DNA of 64,000 nucleotides, from NCBI GenBank assembly GCA_020637515.1, contig JACKKG010000001.1:1270501-1334500 (forward strand), read 5' to 3'. Positions 50,211 through 58,703 of the stretch are shown here, one piece after another. The first letter of the stretch is position 1; the number at the start of each line of letters is the position of its first letter. The position numbers were made by a program, and so were the translations under genes. The notes beneath the pieces were generated by a model, which was not told the DNA's origin, searched no databases, and saw only the letters and a list, made by a program, of their open reading frames with translations. The stretch comes from Rhodobacter sp. GTDB lineage: Bacteria > Pseudomonadota > Alphaproteobacteria > Rhodobacterales > Rhodobacteraceae.

Positions 50211-53135
50211 TCACACCATCGCGCTGAGCTTGGCCAGAACCTCGCGCAGTCGCGCCGCCTCGTCGGCCTTCTCGGCCAGTTGGCCGCGCGCCTCCTCGAC
50301 GACCTCGTCGGCCGCATTGGCGACAAAGCGCGGGTTGTTCAGCCGCCCTTCCAGGCCGCCGATGTCCTTTTCCAGCTTCTCCAGACTCTTGCCCAGACGC
50401 TGCGCCTCGGCGGTGATGTCGATCACCCCCTCCAGAGGCAACGCATAGGTGGCGCCCTCGACGGCGACGGTCAGCGCGGCCTTGGGCACCGTCTGGCCCG
50501 CGTGCAGCCCGTCGATCCGCGCCAGCCGCTCGATCAGCACCTGGTTGCGGGCATAGGCGGCCGTGGCGGTCGCATCCTGATCCACCACCAGCATCGGCAG
50601 CTTCAGCCCCACCGGCACGCGCATCTGCGCCCGCGACGAGCGCACGCTTTCGATGAGGTTCAGCACCCAGCCCATTTCGCGGTCGGCCTCGGGGTCGGCC
50701 ACATCCAGCCCATAGGTCGGCCAGTCGGCGTGCACGCACATCGTGTCGCGCGGCCCCGTCAGCGACCACAGTTCCTCGGTGATAAAGGGCATGATCGGGT
50801 GCAACAGGATCACGCATTGATCCAGAACCCAGCGCATCGTCGCGCGGGTTTCCGCCGCCTCCGCGCCGTCGAACAGCGGCTTGGCGAACTCGACATACCA
50901 GTCGCAGACCTTGCCCCAGACAAAGCCGTAAAGCGCCTGGGCGGCATCGTTGAACCGGTAGCTGGCAAAGGCCTCGTTCACGGCCGCCAGGGTGCGCGCG
51001 GTCTCGCCGACGATCCAGCGGTTGACCGTGGCGGTGGCCTGCGGCACGCCGGGCTGCGGCGCGCCCTCGAACACGCCGTTCATTTCGGCAAAACGCGTGG
51101 CGTTCCACAGCTTGGTGGTGAAATTGCGATAGCCCGTGATCCGCTGGGTGTCCAGTTTCAGAACCCCGCCCAGACTGGCCATCGCCGCGTTGGTGAACCT
51201 GAGCGCATCGGCCCCGAATTCGTCGATGATCTCCAGCGGATCGACGACATTGCCCAGCGACTTGGACATCTTCTTGCCCTTGGCGTCGCGCACCAGGCCG
51301 TGCAGATAGACCGTGTGGAAGGGCACCTGACCGACCACGGCCAGCTGCATCATCATCATCCGCGCGACCCAGAAGAACAGGATGTCCTGGCCGGTGATCA
51401 GCACATCGGTGGGGAAGTATTTCGCCAGTTCCGGCGTCTGTTCTGGCCAGCCCAGCGTGCCGATCGGCCACAGGCCGGACGAGAACCAGGTGTCCAGCAC
51501 GTCGGGGTCGCGGGTCAGGATTGCGCCGGGCGCCATGGCCTGCGCTTCGGCCTCGGAGGCGGCGCAATACTGGTTGCCCTGGTCGTCATACCACACCGGA
51601 ATCTGATGCCCCCACCAAAGCTGGCGCGAGATGCACCAGGGTTCGATGTTCTCCAGCCAGTGGTAATAGGTCTTTTCGCCCGATTCCGGCAGGATGCGGG
51701 TCATGCCGGCGTGTTCGTCAAAGGTCCCCTCGCGGTCGGCCGCGCAGCCCTTGCGCACGGCGTCCAGCGCCGGGCCGACCAGTTTCGAGGTATCGACGAA
51801 CCATTGCCAGGTCAGGAACGGCTCGATCACCACCTTCGAGCGGTCGCCAAAGGGCTGCATGATCGGCTTGTCTTCGACCAGGGGCACGCGTTCGAGATGT
51901 TCGGCGCGGGTCTCGGGGTCGATCGACTTGCGCAGCACGGTGACGGCCAGCCCCTCGGCGGTGACGGCCTCGATCACCGCCTCGCGCGCGGCGTAGCGGT
52001 CCAGGCCGCGCAGCTCGTCGGGCACCAGGTTGATCTGGCTGACATCGCCGGCCGGGTGTTCGCCGCGCGCGATCTGCCCGGCGATGGCCGCGCTTTCCGC
52101 GTAGGACAGGCCGTCGGCGCGCATCCGCGCCTTGGTATCCATGAGGTTGTAAAGCGGGATTCCGTTGCGCTGCGCCACGGCGTAGTCGTTGAAATCATGC
52201 GCGCCGGTGATCTTCACGGCGCCCGAGCCGAAATTCGGATCGGGGTATTCGTCGGTGATGATCGGGATCAGGCGGCGGTGTTCCCTGGGCCCCACGGGGA
52301 TCTCGCACAGCATCCCGACGATGGGCTGGTAGCGCGCATCCGACGGATGCACCGCGACGGCGCCGTCGCCCAGCATGGTTTCGGGCCGCGTGGTGGCGAT
52401 GCTGATGTAGTCGCGCGTCTCGCGCAGGGTGACGCGGCCGTCCTCGTCGCGCTCGACGTATTCATAGGTCGCGCCATTCGCCAGGGGATACTTGAAGTGC
52501 CACATGTGCCCGGCGACTTCGGTGTTCTCGACCTCGAGGTCCGAGATCGCGGTCTCGAAATGCGGGTCCCAGTTCACCAGCCGCTGGCCGCGATAGATGT
52601 AGCCCTTGTTGTAGAGGTCCACGAAGACCTTGATGACCGCGTCGTGGAAATTGCCCTCGTCGCCGGCGGGGGCGCCCGGGGCGCCCGACATGGTGAAGGC
52701 GTTGCGCGACCAGTCGCACGAGGCCCCCAGACGCTTCAACTGGTTGATGATGGTGCCGCCCGACTGCGCCTTCCAGTCCCAGACCCTGGCGGTAAAGGCC
52801 TCGCGGCCCATTTCGCGGCGGGTCGGGTTCGTCTTGTCCCTGGCCAGTTCGCGTTCGACGACCATCTGCGTGGCGATGCCCGCATGGTCCTGACCGGGCT
52901 GCCAAAGGGTGTCGAAACCGCGCATCCGGTGCCAGCGCACCAGGATATCCTGCAACGTGTTGTTGAAGGCGTGGCCCATGTGCAGGCTGCCCGTGACGTT
53001 GGGCGGCGGGATCATGATGCAGAAGGTCTCGTCGCGGCTGGCGTTCGCGCCCGCGCGGAAGGCGCCGGTGGCTTCCCATTGCGCGGCGATGCGCGCTTCG
53101 GCCTCGGCGGCGTTGAAGGTCTTGTCCATCGTCAT
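50211..53135 (-). CDS. valS: valyl-tRNA synthetase
   Basis: 974 residues, full length. Class I signatures: HMGH in PPPNVTGSLHMGHAFNN (about residues 34-50) and KMSKS in AKGKKMSKSLGNVVDP (about residue 626). An editing CP1 domain lies between (TTRPETMLGDGAVAVHPSD), followed by the tRNA anticodon domain and a C-terminal coiled-coil arm (from about residue 905; LGKSLEKLEKDIGGLEGRL). It charges tRNA-Val and hydrolyses mischarged threonine. No T-box or leader is visible upstream. Confidence 0.96.
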   Translation of the reverse strand: MTMDKTFNAAEAEARIAAQWEATGAFRAGANASRDETFCIMIPPPNVTGSLHMGHAFNNTLQDILVRWHRMRGFDTLWQPGQDHAGIATQMVVERELARDKTNPTRREMGREAFTARVWDWKAQSGGTIINQLKRLGASCDWSRNAFTMSGAPGAPAGDEGNFHDAVIKVFVDLYNKGYIYRGQRLVNWDPHFETAISDLEVENTEVAGHMWHFKYPLANGATYEYVERDEDGRVTLRETRDYISIATTRPETMLGDGAVAVHPSDARYQPIVGMLCEIPVGPREHRRLIPIITDEYPDPNFGSGAVKITGAHDFNDYAVAQRNGIPLYNLMDTKARMRADGLSYAESAAIAGQIARGEHPAGDVSQINLVPDELRGLDRYAAREAVIEAVTAEGLAVTVLRKSIDPETRAEHLERVPLVEDKPIMQPFGDRSKVVIEPFLTWQWFVDTSKLVGPALDAVRKGCAADREGTFDEHAGMTRILPESGEKTYYHWLENIEPWCISRQLWWGHQIPVWYDDQGNQYCAASEAEAQAMAPGAILTRDPDVLDTWFSSGLWPIGTLGWPEQTPELAKYFPTDVLITGQDILFFWVARMMMMQLAVVGQVPFHTVYLHGLVRDAKGKKMSKSLGNVVDPLEIIDEFGADALRFTNAAMASLGGVLKLDTQRITGYRNFTTKLWNATRFAEMNGVFEGAPQPGVPQATATVNRWIVGETARTLAAVNEAFASYRFNDAAQALYGFVWGKVCDWYVEFAKPLFDGAEAAETRATMRWVLDQCVILLHPIMPFITEELWSLTGPRDTMCVHADWPTYGLDVADPEADREMGWVLNLIESVRSSRAQMRVPVGLKLPMLVVDQDATATAAYARNQVLIERLARIDGLHAGQTVPKAALTVAVEGATYALPLEGVIDITAEAQRLGKSLEKLEKDIGGLEGRLNNPRFVANAADEVVEEARGQLAEKADEAARLREVLAKLSAMV

Positions 53136-53197
53136 CGGTCGTGTCCCCAGGGCTTTGGCCGGTGTTTAGCCAAGCGCGCGCCAAAGGGAAAGGGCGG

Positions 53198-53791
53198 CTA
53201 GCGCCCGACCCCGCCAATCCCGTCCAGGAGCAGGCGCGTGGCGATCTCGGCGTAATCCTCGCGCGTGACGGGGCCGCCCTCGCGGAACCACATGTAGACC
53301 CAGTTCAGCATCCCGAACAGCGACATGGTCACCGGCATCAGCAGCGGCGCGGGCAGGTCGGCGCGCACCAGCCGCAGCACATCCGAGAAGCGCCGCACGA
53401 TCCGCCGCTCGATGGCGTGGATCTCGTCCTTTTGGGCGGCGGGCAGGGTGGGGGTGCCGTTCAACTGAACGACATGAAAGTTGTCGGCGTCGCGATAGGA
53501 CTCGAGCACCGCCCCGACCAGCGCCCCAAGCCGCGCGCGGGGTTCGAGCGCGGGGTCGTCGGCCGCCGCGACGGCCTCGTCCAGTTCGCTCAGATGGGTG
53601 CGGATGATGTCGAAGATCAGCGCGTCCTTGCCGGGGTAATAGTGATAGAGCAGCGCCTTGGACACGCCCGCCTGGGTGGCGATCTGCGCCATCGAGGCCT
53701 TGTCCATGCCCTGTTCGGTCAGCACCGCGGCGGCGCTGGCCAGGATGGCACGTTGCTTGTCCTCGAAATCGGCGGCGCGGGTGCGGGCCAT
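53198..53791 (-). CDS. TetR-family regulator, possibly PaaR-like
   Basis: 197 residues from the ATG at 53789-53791, with CAGGAG upstream. The N-terminal helix-turn-helix is typical: RAILASAAAVLTEQGMDKASMAQIATQAGVSKALLYHYYPGKDAL. The C-terminal domain is helical with a hydrophobic pocket-like sequence. It lies just downstream of paaK in the same direction, separated by a 14-bp-stem hairpin. TetR-type PaaR regulators repress phenylacetate genes until phenylacetyl-CoA appears, so this is the natural candidate; the link is positional. Confidence 0.78.
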   Translation of the reverse strand: MARTRAADFEDKQRAILASAAAVLTEQGMDKASMAQIATQAGVSKALLYHYYPGKDALIFDIIRTHLSELDEAVAAADDPALEPRARLGALVGAVLESYRDADNFHVVQLNGTPTLPAAQKDEIHAIERRIVRRFSDVLRLVRADLPAPLLMPVTMSLFGMLNWVYMWFREGGPVTREDYAEIATRLLLDGIGGVGR

Positions 53792-53812
53792 GGCCTCGGC
53801 TCCTGTTGGAAC

Positions 53813-53843
53813 GGTGCAAGGGGGGCCGCGCCCCCCTTGCACC
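53813..53843 (-). repeat. GC-hairpin element, copy 5 (between paaK and tetR)
   Basis: GGTGCAAGGGGGGC (53813-53826), loop CGC, GCCCCCCTTGCACC (53830-53843): a perfect 14-bp stem, the longest in the window. It is related in sequence to the hairpins of the other copies but I see no GGATATTT tail. It lies 28 bp after the paaK stop and 21 bp before the regulator start, so it can separate expression of the two. Confidence 0.65.
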
Positions 53844-53871
53844 CGGGTGTCTGTGGGGCACGCCGGCGGCG

Positions 53872-55182
53872 TCAGCCCTTGGGCCGGTTGTCAACCACGC
53901 GCTTGGCCTTGCCCTCGGATCGCGGCGCGCCTCCGGGTTCATGCACGGTGATCCTGGTGGACACGCCGACCACCGACTTGATGTGATGCGCCAGTTCCTT
54001 GCTCGAGGCGGCGCGCGCGTCGTTTCCGGCGGCGGCGGCCGTCGCCTCGCAATGGACGATCATCGCGTCCATGCGGTCGTTGCGCACCAGTTCGATCTGG
54101 AAATGCGGTGCCAGGCCCGCGCATTTCAGGATCTGTTCCTCGATCTGGGTGGGGAAGACGTTGACACCGCGCAGGATGATCATGTCGTCCGACCGCCCGG
54201 TGATCTTTTCCATCCGCCGCATCGAGCGCGCCGTGCCGGGCAACAGCCGCGTCAAATCGCGGGTGCGGTAGCGGATGATCGGCAGACCTTCCTTGGTCAG
54301 CGAGGTGAACACGAGTTCACCCATTTCGCCGTCCTCGACGGGTTCGCCGGTCTCGGGGTTGATGATCTCGGGGTAGAAGTGATCCTCCCAGATATGCAGC
54401 CCGTCCTTGGTTTCCACGCATTCGTTGGCGACGCCCGGGCCCATCACCTCGCTGAGCCCGTAGATGTCCACGGCATGCATGTCGAAAGCGTCCTCGATCT
54501 CGCGGCGCATGGCGTTGGTCCAGGGTTCGGCGCCAAAGATGCCGACGGCCAGCGAGCTGTCTCGCGGGTCAATCCCCTGGCGGCGGAATTCATCCAGGAT
54601 CGACAGCATGTAGCTGGGTGTCACCATGATGATGCGCGGCTTGAAATCCTGGATCAGCGTCACCTGGCGCTCGGTCATCCCGCCCGAGACGGGCACCACG
54701 GTGCAGCCCAGCCGTTCGGCCGCCGAATGGGCGCCCAGGCCCCCGGTGAACAGCCCATAGCCATAGGCCACGTGCACGATGTCCCCCGCGCGCCCGCCCG
54801 AGGCCCGGATCGACCGCGCGCCGCAATCGGCCCAGACATCGAGGTCGTTCCTGGTATAGCCCACCACCGTCGGTTTGCCCGTCGTGCCCGAGGACGCGTG
54901 AATCCGCAGGATATTTTCGCGCGGAACGGCAAACATGCCGAACGGGTAATTGTCCCGCAGGTCGGTCTTGACCGTGAACGGGAACCTGGCCAGATCCTTC
55001 AGGCTTTTCAGGTCGTCGGGATGCACGCCGTGGGCGTCGAATTTCTGCCGGTAGAAGGGCGAATTCGCGTAGGCGTGGTTCAGGGACCACTTCAGCCGTT
55101 CCAGTTGCAGCGCCGTGATCTCATCGCGCGAGGCGGTTTCGATCGGTTCCAGATCGCCGGGGCGGGGGGACAGGTCTTCCAT
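53872..55182 (-). CDS. paaK: phenylacetate-CoA ligase
   Basis: 436 residues. It is an AMP-forming adenylating enzyme of the PaaK branch: the P-loop HASSGTTGKPTVVGYT, IFGAEPWTNAMRREIE, DIYGLSEVMGPGVANEC and the C-terminal hinge YRTRDLTRLLPG with GRSDDMIILRGVNVFPTQIE. It activates phenylacetate to phenylacetyl-CoA, the first step of the aerobic hybrid pathway. The gene starts 3 bp after paaI. The ring-epoxidase genes (paaABCDE) and paaZ are not in the window. Confidence 0.94.
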   Translation of the reverse strand: MEDLSPRPGDLEPIETASRDEITALQLERLKWSLNHAYANSPFYRQKFDAHGVHPDDLKSLKDLARFPFTVKTDLRDNYPFGMFAVPRENILRIHASSGTTGKPTVVGYTRNDLDVWADCGARSIRASGGRAGDIVHVAYGYGLFTGGLGAHSAAERLGCTVVPVSGGMTERQVTLIQDFKPRIIMVTPSYMLSILDEFRRQGIDPRDSSLAVGIFGAEPWTNAMRREIEDAFDMHAVDIYGLSEVMGPGVANECVETKDGLHIWEDHFYPEIINPETGEPVEDGEMGELVFTSLTKEGLPIIRYRTRDLTRLLPGTARSMRRMEKITGRSDDMIILRGVNVFPTQIEEQILKCAGLAPHFQIELVRNDRMDAMIVHCEATAAAAGNDARAASSKELAHHIKSVVGVSTRITVHEPGGAPRSEGKAKRVVDNRPKG

Positions 55183-55185
55183 GGG

Positions 55186-55620
55186 TTACTCCGTGGGTTC
55201 GGGCAGGTGGGTGCCCTTGACGGTGCGGGAATGGCCGCGGAACTCGGCAATCGGGGTGCCGGACTGATTGGTGACGCGCACGTCGTAGATGCCGCCGCGC
55301 CCCTGGCGCCAGACCTCTTGCGCGGTGGCGGTCAGCAGGTCGCCCTCGAACGCCGGGGCCAGGAAGCTGACCGCGGCCATCTGCGCCACGGTCCGCTGGT
55401 TGTAGGTGTTGCAGGCAAAGGCAAAGGCGCTGTCGGCCAGCGTGAAGATATAGCCGCCGTGGCAGGTCTTGTGGCCGTTGGTCATCTCGGGCCTAACGGT
55501 CATCGTCAGCGTCGCCTGACCGGGCGCGACGAAATCCAGCGACATGCCCAGATGTCGGCTCGCGTTGTCATCGGCCAGCATCGCCTGCGCGCTGGCCCGG
55601 GCAAGGTGATCGGGGGTCAT
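55186..55620 (-). CDS. paaI: phenylacetate pathway hotdog-fold thioesterase
   Basis: 144 residues from the ATG at 55618-55620, sharing ATGA with the paaG stop. The hotdog motif NGHKTCHGGYIFTLADSAFAFACN carries the catalytic Asp of PaaI, and SFLAPAFEGDLLTATAQEV is also family-typical. PaaI hydrolyses dead-end hydroxyphenylacetyl-CoA and related thioesters, rescuing CoA. Its place between paaG and paaK settles the assignment. Confidence 0.92.
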   Translation of the reverse strand: MTPDHLARASAQAMLADDNASRHLGMSLDFVAPGQATLTMTVRPEMTNGHKTCHGGYIFTLADSAFAFACNTYNQRTVAQMAAVSFLAPAFEGDLLTATAQEVWRQGRGGIYDVRVTNQSGTPIAEFRGHSRTVKGTHLPEPTE

Positions 55621-56423
55621 CGTCCCGTAAACTCCGCTGGGCGTTTGTCGAGGAAGGCGGCCACGCCCTCGGCATAGTCGGCGCTTTCGCCGCAGGCTTT
55701 CATCAACTGTTCCTCCAGGTCCAGATGCGTGTCCAGCGACTGGTTCGCGGCGGCCTGGATCGCGCGCTTGGTCTGGGCATAGCCAAAGGTCGGCCCCTGG
55801 GCCAGGCGCGCGGCCAGGGCCCGCGCCTCGGTCATCAGCGCCGCGTCGGGCAGGCATTGCCAGATCAGCCCCCAGGATTCCGCCTGCTTCGCTCCGAGGG
55901 GCATCGCGGTCAGCGCCAGCCCCTTGGCGCGCTGTTCGCCCAGAAGCCGCGTCAGGTTCCAGCTGCCGCCGGTGTCCGGGATCAACCCCACCTTGGAAAA
56001 CGACTGGATGAATTTCGCGCTTTCGGCCGCCAGCACCAGATCGCAGGCCAGCGCCAGAGACGAGCCCGCCCCGGCCGCGACCCCGTTCACGGCGGCGATC
56101 ACGGGCTTGTCCAGCGCGCGGATCTGGCGCACCAACGGTGCCCAGAAATTGCGCACCGTCGCCCCCAGATCGGGCGGGCCATCCATCTTGCGTGGGTCGC
56201 GGTCGCCCAGGTCCTGCCCGGCGCAGAACCCGCGCCCCGCACCCGTCAGCAGGACAGCGCGCACCGCCGCATCCCCGGCGGCGCGGGTCAGCGCGGCCCG
56301 CAGCCCAAGGTGCTGGGCCTCGTTGAAGGAATTCAGCCGCTCGGGGCGGTTCAGCGTGATTTCCATCACGCCGTCGGTCAGGGTCACCAGAACAGGGGTG
56401 GCCGCGTCGTGCGATTCGCTCAT
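55617..56423 (-). CDS. paaG: PaaG-type enoyl-CoA hydratase/isomerase
   Basis: 268 residues from the ATG at 56421-56423 (GGAGGAG upstream). It is a crotonase-fold protein: EITLNRPERLNSFNEA, GRGFCAGQDLGDRD, ALDKPVIAAVNGVAAGAGSSLALACDL and SKVGLIPDTGGSW with an Asp typical of PaaG. PaaG isomerises ring-1,2-epoxyphenylacetyl-CoA to the oxepin and later shifts a double bond in the same pathway. It is the first gene of paaG-paaI-paaK. The upstream 129-bp divergent gap is its probable promoter. Confidence 0.88.
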   Translation of the reverse strand: MSESHDAATPVLVTLTDGVMEITLNRPERLNSFNEAQHLGLRAALTRAAGDAAVRAVLLTGAGRGFCAGQDLGDRDPRKMDGPPDLGATVRNFWAPLVRQIRALDKPVIAAVNGVAAGAGSSLALACDLVLAAESAKFIQSFSKVGLIPDTGGSWNLTRLLGEQRAKGLALTAMPLGAKQAESWGLIWQCLPDAALMTEARALAARLAQGPTFGYAQTKRAIQAAANQSLDTHLDLEEQLMKACGESADYAEGVAAFLDKRPAEFTGR

Positions 56424-56552
56424 GATCTCCTCCGGGCGCCGAGCCTGCGCTGCCTTGATCTTGCATAGGCCGACCGAGCGGTCAATCAATTTTCCGCCGG
56501 GTGCGGCGGTTCGGGATGGTGTTGCACCGGTCCGCGTGGCATCACCCCGGAC

Positions 56553-57371
56553 ATGCGACCGACCCCGCCGCCCCTGATGATCGCCGGAGCCAACAGCCGT
56601 GTCGGGCGGCTGCTGAAGGGCGCCGGTCTGCCCGCCGCCTGGGCCCAACGTGGCCCCGGCGCCGATCTGGACTGGCCGATCCTGGACGGGCCTGCGCCGC
56701 TGACGGACTGGTGCGCGCGCTACGGGGCGCCGGGCGCGCTGGTCGTGCTGGCAGGCGTCACACCGGGGCAGGGGGCGGCGATCGATGACAACCGCGCACT
56801 GGGCCTGGCGGCATTGCAGGCGGCGCGAGCGGCGGGGATCGGACGGGTGCTGCTGGCCTCGTCCTCGGCGGTCTATGGCCGGCACCGTGCCGAGCCCTGG
56901 GCCGAGGACGCCGCCTGTGTCCCGCCCTCGGCCTATGGGCAGGCCAAGCTGGCGATGGAACGTGCCTGCGCAGGGCCTGGCGTCACCATGCTGCGGATTG
57001 GCAATGTCGCCGGCGCGGACGCGCTGCTCACCAATCCGCGCCGGCCCCTGCTGCTGGACCGGTTCGCCGACGGCAGCGGCCCGGTGCGCAGCTATATCGG
57101 TCCGCAGACCCTCGCGCGGGCGCTGACCGCCCTGGCCCTGGCCCCCGCGCTGCCGCCGGTTCTGAACATCGGCGCGCCGCGGCCCGTGGACATGTCCGAC
57201 CTCGCGCAGGCGGCGGGCCTGCCTGTCGAACGCCGTCCCGCGCCGCCGCAGGCCATTGCCCGGCTGACCCTGTCCATCGACCGGCTTGAAACCCTGATGT
57301 CCTTCGCTGATACGGACAGTTCCGCGCAGGGCCTGATCGCTCAATGGCGCGCCTGCCAGGAGGACCGATGA
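56553..57371 (+). CDS. NAD-dependent epimerase/dehydratase-like (extended SDR)
   Basis: 272 residues. The Rossmann start MIAGANSRVGRLLKGAG, the ASSSAVYGRHRAEPWAED strand and the YGQAK catalytic motif place it among extended SDR nucleotide-sugar epimerases. It is shorter than the usual 310-340, with a compact C-terminal substrate domain. It is coupled by ATGA to a sugar transferase gene, implying a role in making or modifying a sugar for a surface polysaccharide. The substrate is unknown. Confidence 0.75.
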   Translation: MRPTPPPLMIAGANSRVGRLLKGAGLPAAWAQRGPGADLDWPILDGPAPLTDWCARYGAPGALVVLAGVTPGQGAAIDDNRALGLAALQAARAAGIGRVLLASSSAVYGRHRAEPWAEDAACVPPSAYGQAKLAMERACAGPGVTMLRIGNVAGADALLTNPRRPLLLDRFADGSGPVRSYIGPQTLARALTALALAPALPPVLNIGAPRPVDMSDLAQAAGLPVERRPAPPQAIARLTLSIDRLETLMSFADTDSSAQGLIAQWRACQEDR

Positions 57372-57973
57372 CCCCGCTCAAACGCGCCTTCGACCTGTGG
57401 ACGGCGGCCATGATCACCCCGTTCGTGGTGCCCATGGTGATCGTCTTCGGTCTGATCGTGCTGATCCGCGACGGCCGCCCGGTGTTTTACGGCGGCGAGC
57501 GGATGAAAACCCCGACCCGGGGCTTCCGGTTGTGGAAATTCCGCACCATGCGCGTCGATGGTGCGGACCGCGGCGTCTCGGGCGCGGACAAGGCGGACCG
57601 CATCACCCCCTTCGGCGCCTGGCTCCGGCGGCGGCGCTTCGACGAATTGCCGCAGTTGTGGAACCTCTGGGTGGGGGACATATCGGTCGTCGGCCCGCGC
57701 CCGCCGCTGCGCGAATACGTGGAACGCTTTCCGGCGATCTACAACCAGGTGCTGAAGAACCGGCCGGGACTGACCGGCCTCGGCTCCATCTATTTCAGCC
57801 GGCATGAAAGCCGGCTGCTGGCCCGCTCGACCTCGGCCCAGGAAACCGATGCGATCTATTGCCGGGCCTGTATCCCCAGAAAGGCCCGGCTCGACCTGAT
57901 CTACCAGCAGAACCAGAGCTTTTGCCTGGACCTCGAGGTGATCCGCCGGACGCTCTTTCCTTCGGCCCGCTGA
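57368..57973 (+). CDS. undecaprenyl-phosphate sugar-1-phosphate transferase (priming glycosyltransferase)
   Basis: 201 residues from the ATG at 57368, preceded by AGGAGGA and sharing ATGA with the epimerase stop. One N-terminal hydrophobic hairpin (MITPFVVPMVIVFGLIVLI) is followed by the catalytic domain of the polyprenyl-phosphate hexose-1-phosphate transferase family: KFRTMRVDGAD, RRRRFDELPQLWNLWVGDISVVGPRPPL and RPGLTGLGSIYF. It starts a repeat unit on the lipid carrier at the inner membrane. No other exopolysaccharide genes are adjacent, so the locus is a small orphan pair. Confidence 0.85.
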   Translation: MTPLKRAFDLWTAAMITPFVVPMVIVFGLIVLIRDGRPVFYGGERMKTPTRGFRLWKFRTMRVDGADRGVSGADKADRITPFGAWLRRRRFDELPQLWNLWVGDISVVGPRPPLREYVERFPAIYNQVLKNRPGLTGLGSIYFSRHESRLLARSTSAQETDAIYCRACIPRKARLDLIYQQNQSFCLDLEVIRRTLFPSAR

Positions 57974-58003
57974 CGCCAGCACAGGGCGCCGCGCACGGGG
58001 TTT

Positions 58004-58061
58004 CCAAAGGGGGGCGTGGCCCCCTTTGGCGCGGGGGTTTGGGGGGCGCGCAGCCCCCCAA
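58004..58061 (+). repeat. GC-hairpin repeat, copy 6 (between sugar transferase and GntR genes)
   Basis: CCAAAGGGGG (58004-58013) pairs with CCCCCTTTGG (58020-58029), and TTGGGGGGC (58039-58047) pairs with GCCCCCCAA (58053-58061). The hairpin order and the CCAAAGGGGG arm match copies 1 and 4. It separates convergent genes and probably terminates both. Confidence 0.7.
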
Positions 58062-58064
58062 CGC

Positions 58065-58703
58065 TCACTCGCTTGCAAAGGCCGCGTCCGGCATCCCCGG
58101 CAAGGCGGCGATCAGCGCGCGCACATGACCCCGTGCCGCCGCCTCGGCCTCGTCTGGCCGCCCCGCCGCCACCGCTGTGACCAGCGCCCGCCGCGCCGCG
58201 CGCCCGGGCGGCCGGCTCGCCCTGAGCTGGGCCCGGATCAGATGCACCTGAAGCATCGGCAACAACCGCTCCAGTTCGGCATTGCCCGCCAGAACCGTCA
58301 GCGCCCGGTAATAGCGCGCCCTCGCCCGGGGCCGCTCGTCGTCGGCGGCCGCGTCGTAGTCCGCCGCGGCAGCGACCAGCGCCGCCGCATCCGCACCGCC
58401 CAGGACCGCCTCGGCCGCCTGCCGGGCGGCCAGGCCCAGCAGGGGATCCGTCACCCGCAGCACGTCGCAGGTCGCCCGCCGCGTGAGGTGGCGGATCTGC
58501 GCGCCCCGGTGCGGCGCCTGCACCACGATCCCCGAAGCCGCGAGCCGCCCCAGCCCCTCGCGCACCGTGGACCGCCCCAGCCCGGTGCGCGCCATCAGGT
58601 CGGGTTCGGCCAGTCTCTGGCCGGGCACATAGCGCCCCTCCGCCAGCCCCTGCAACACCTCGCGCACCAGCACCTCGGGCCGCGAGGGAGGGAGCGCGCT
58701 CAC
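58065..58703 (-). CDS. GntR-family regulator, FCD type
   Basis: 212 residues from a GTG at 58701-58703, which forms GTGA with the stop of the phosphotransferase-like gene. The N-terminal winged helix (VREVLQGLAEGRYVPGQRLAEPDLMARTGLGRSTVREGLGRL) is of the FadR/VanR class, followed by an all-helical FCD effector domain from about residue 75. FCD regulators bind small carboxylates with a metal and act on TNGTNNNACNA sites; one such site lies in the divergent promoter of its own operon at 59760-59774. Confidence 0.85.
   Translation of the reverse strand: MSALPPSRPEVLVREVLQGLAEGRYVPGQRLAEPDLMARTGLGRSTVREGLGRLAASGIVVQAPHRGAQIRHLTRRATCDVLRVTDPLLGLAARQAAEAVLGGADAAALVAAAADYDAAADDERPRARARYYRALTVLAGNAELERLLPMLQVHLIRAQLRASRPPGRAARRALVTAVAAGRPDEAEAAARGHVRALIAALPGMPDAAFASE

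Noticed and set aside
50157..53201. Plus-strand open frame of 1014 codons opposite valS
   Set aside because: Antisense shadow of a complete valyl-tRNA synthetase with HMGH and KMSKS motifs.
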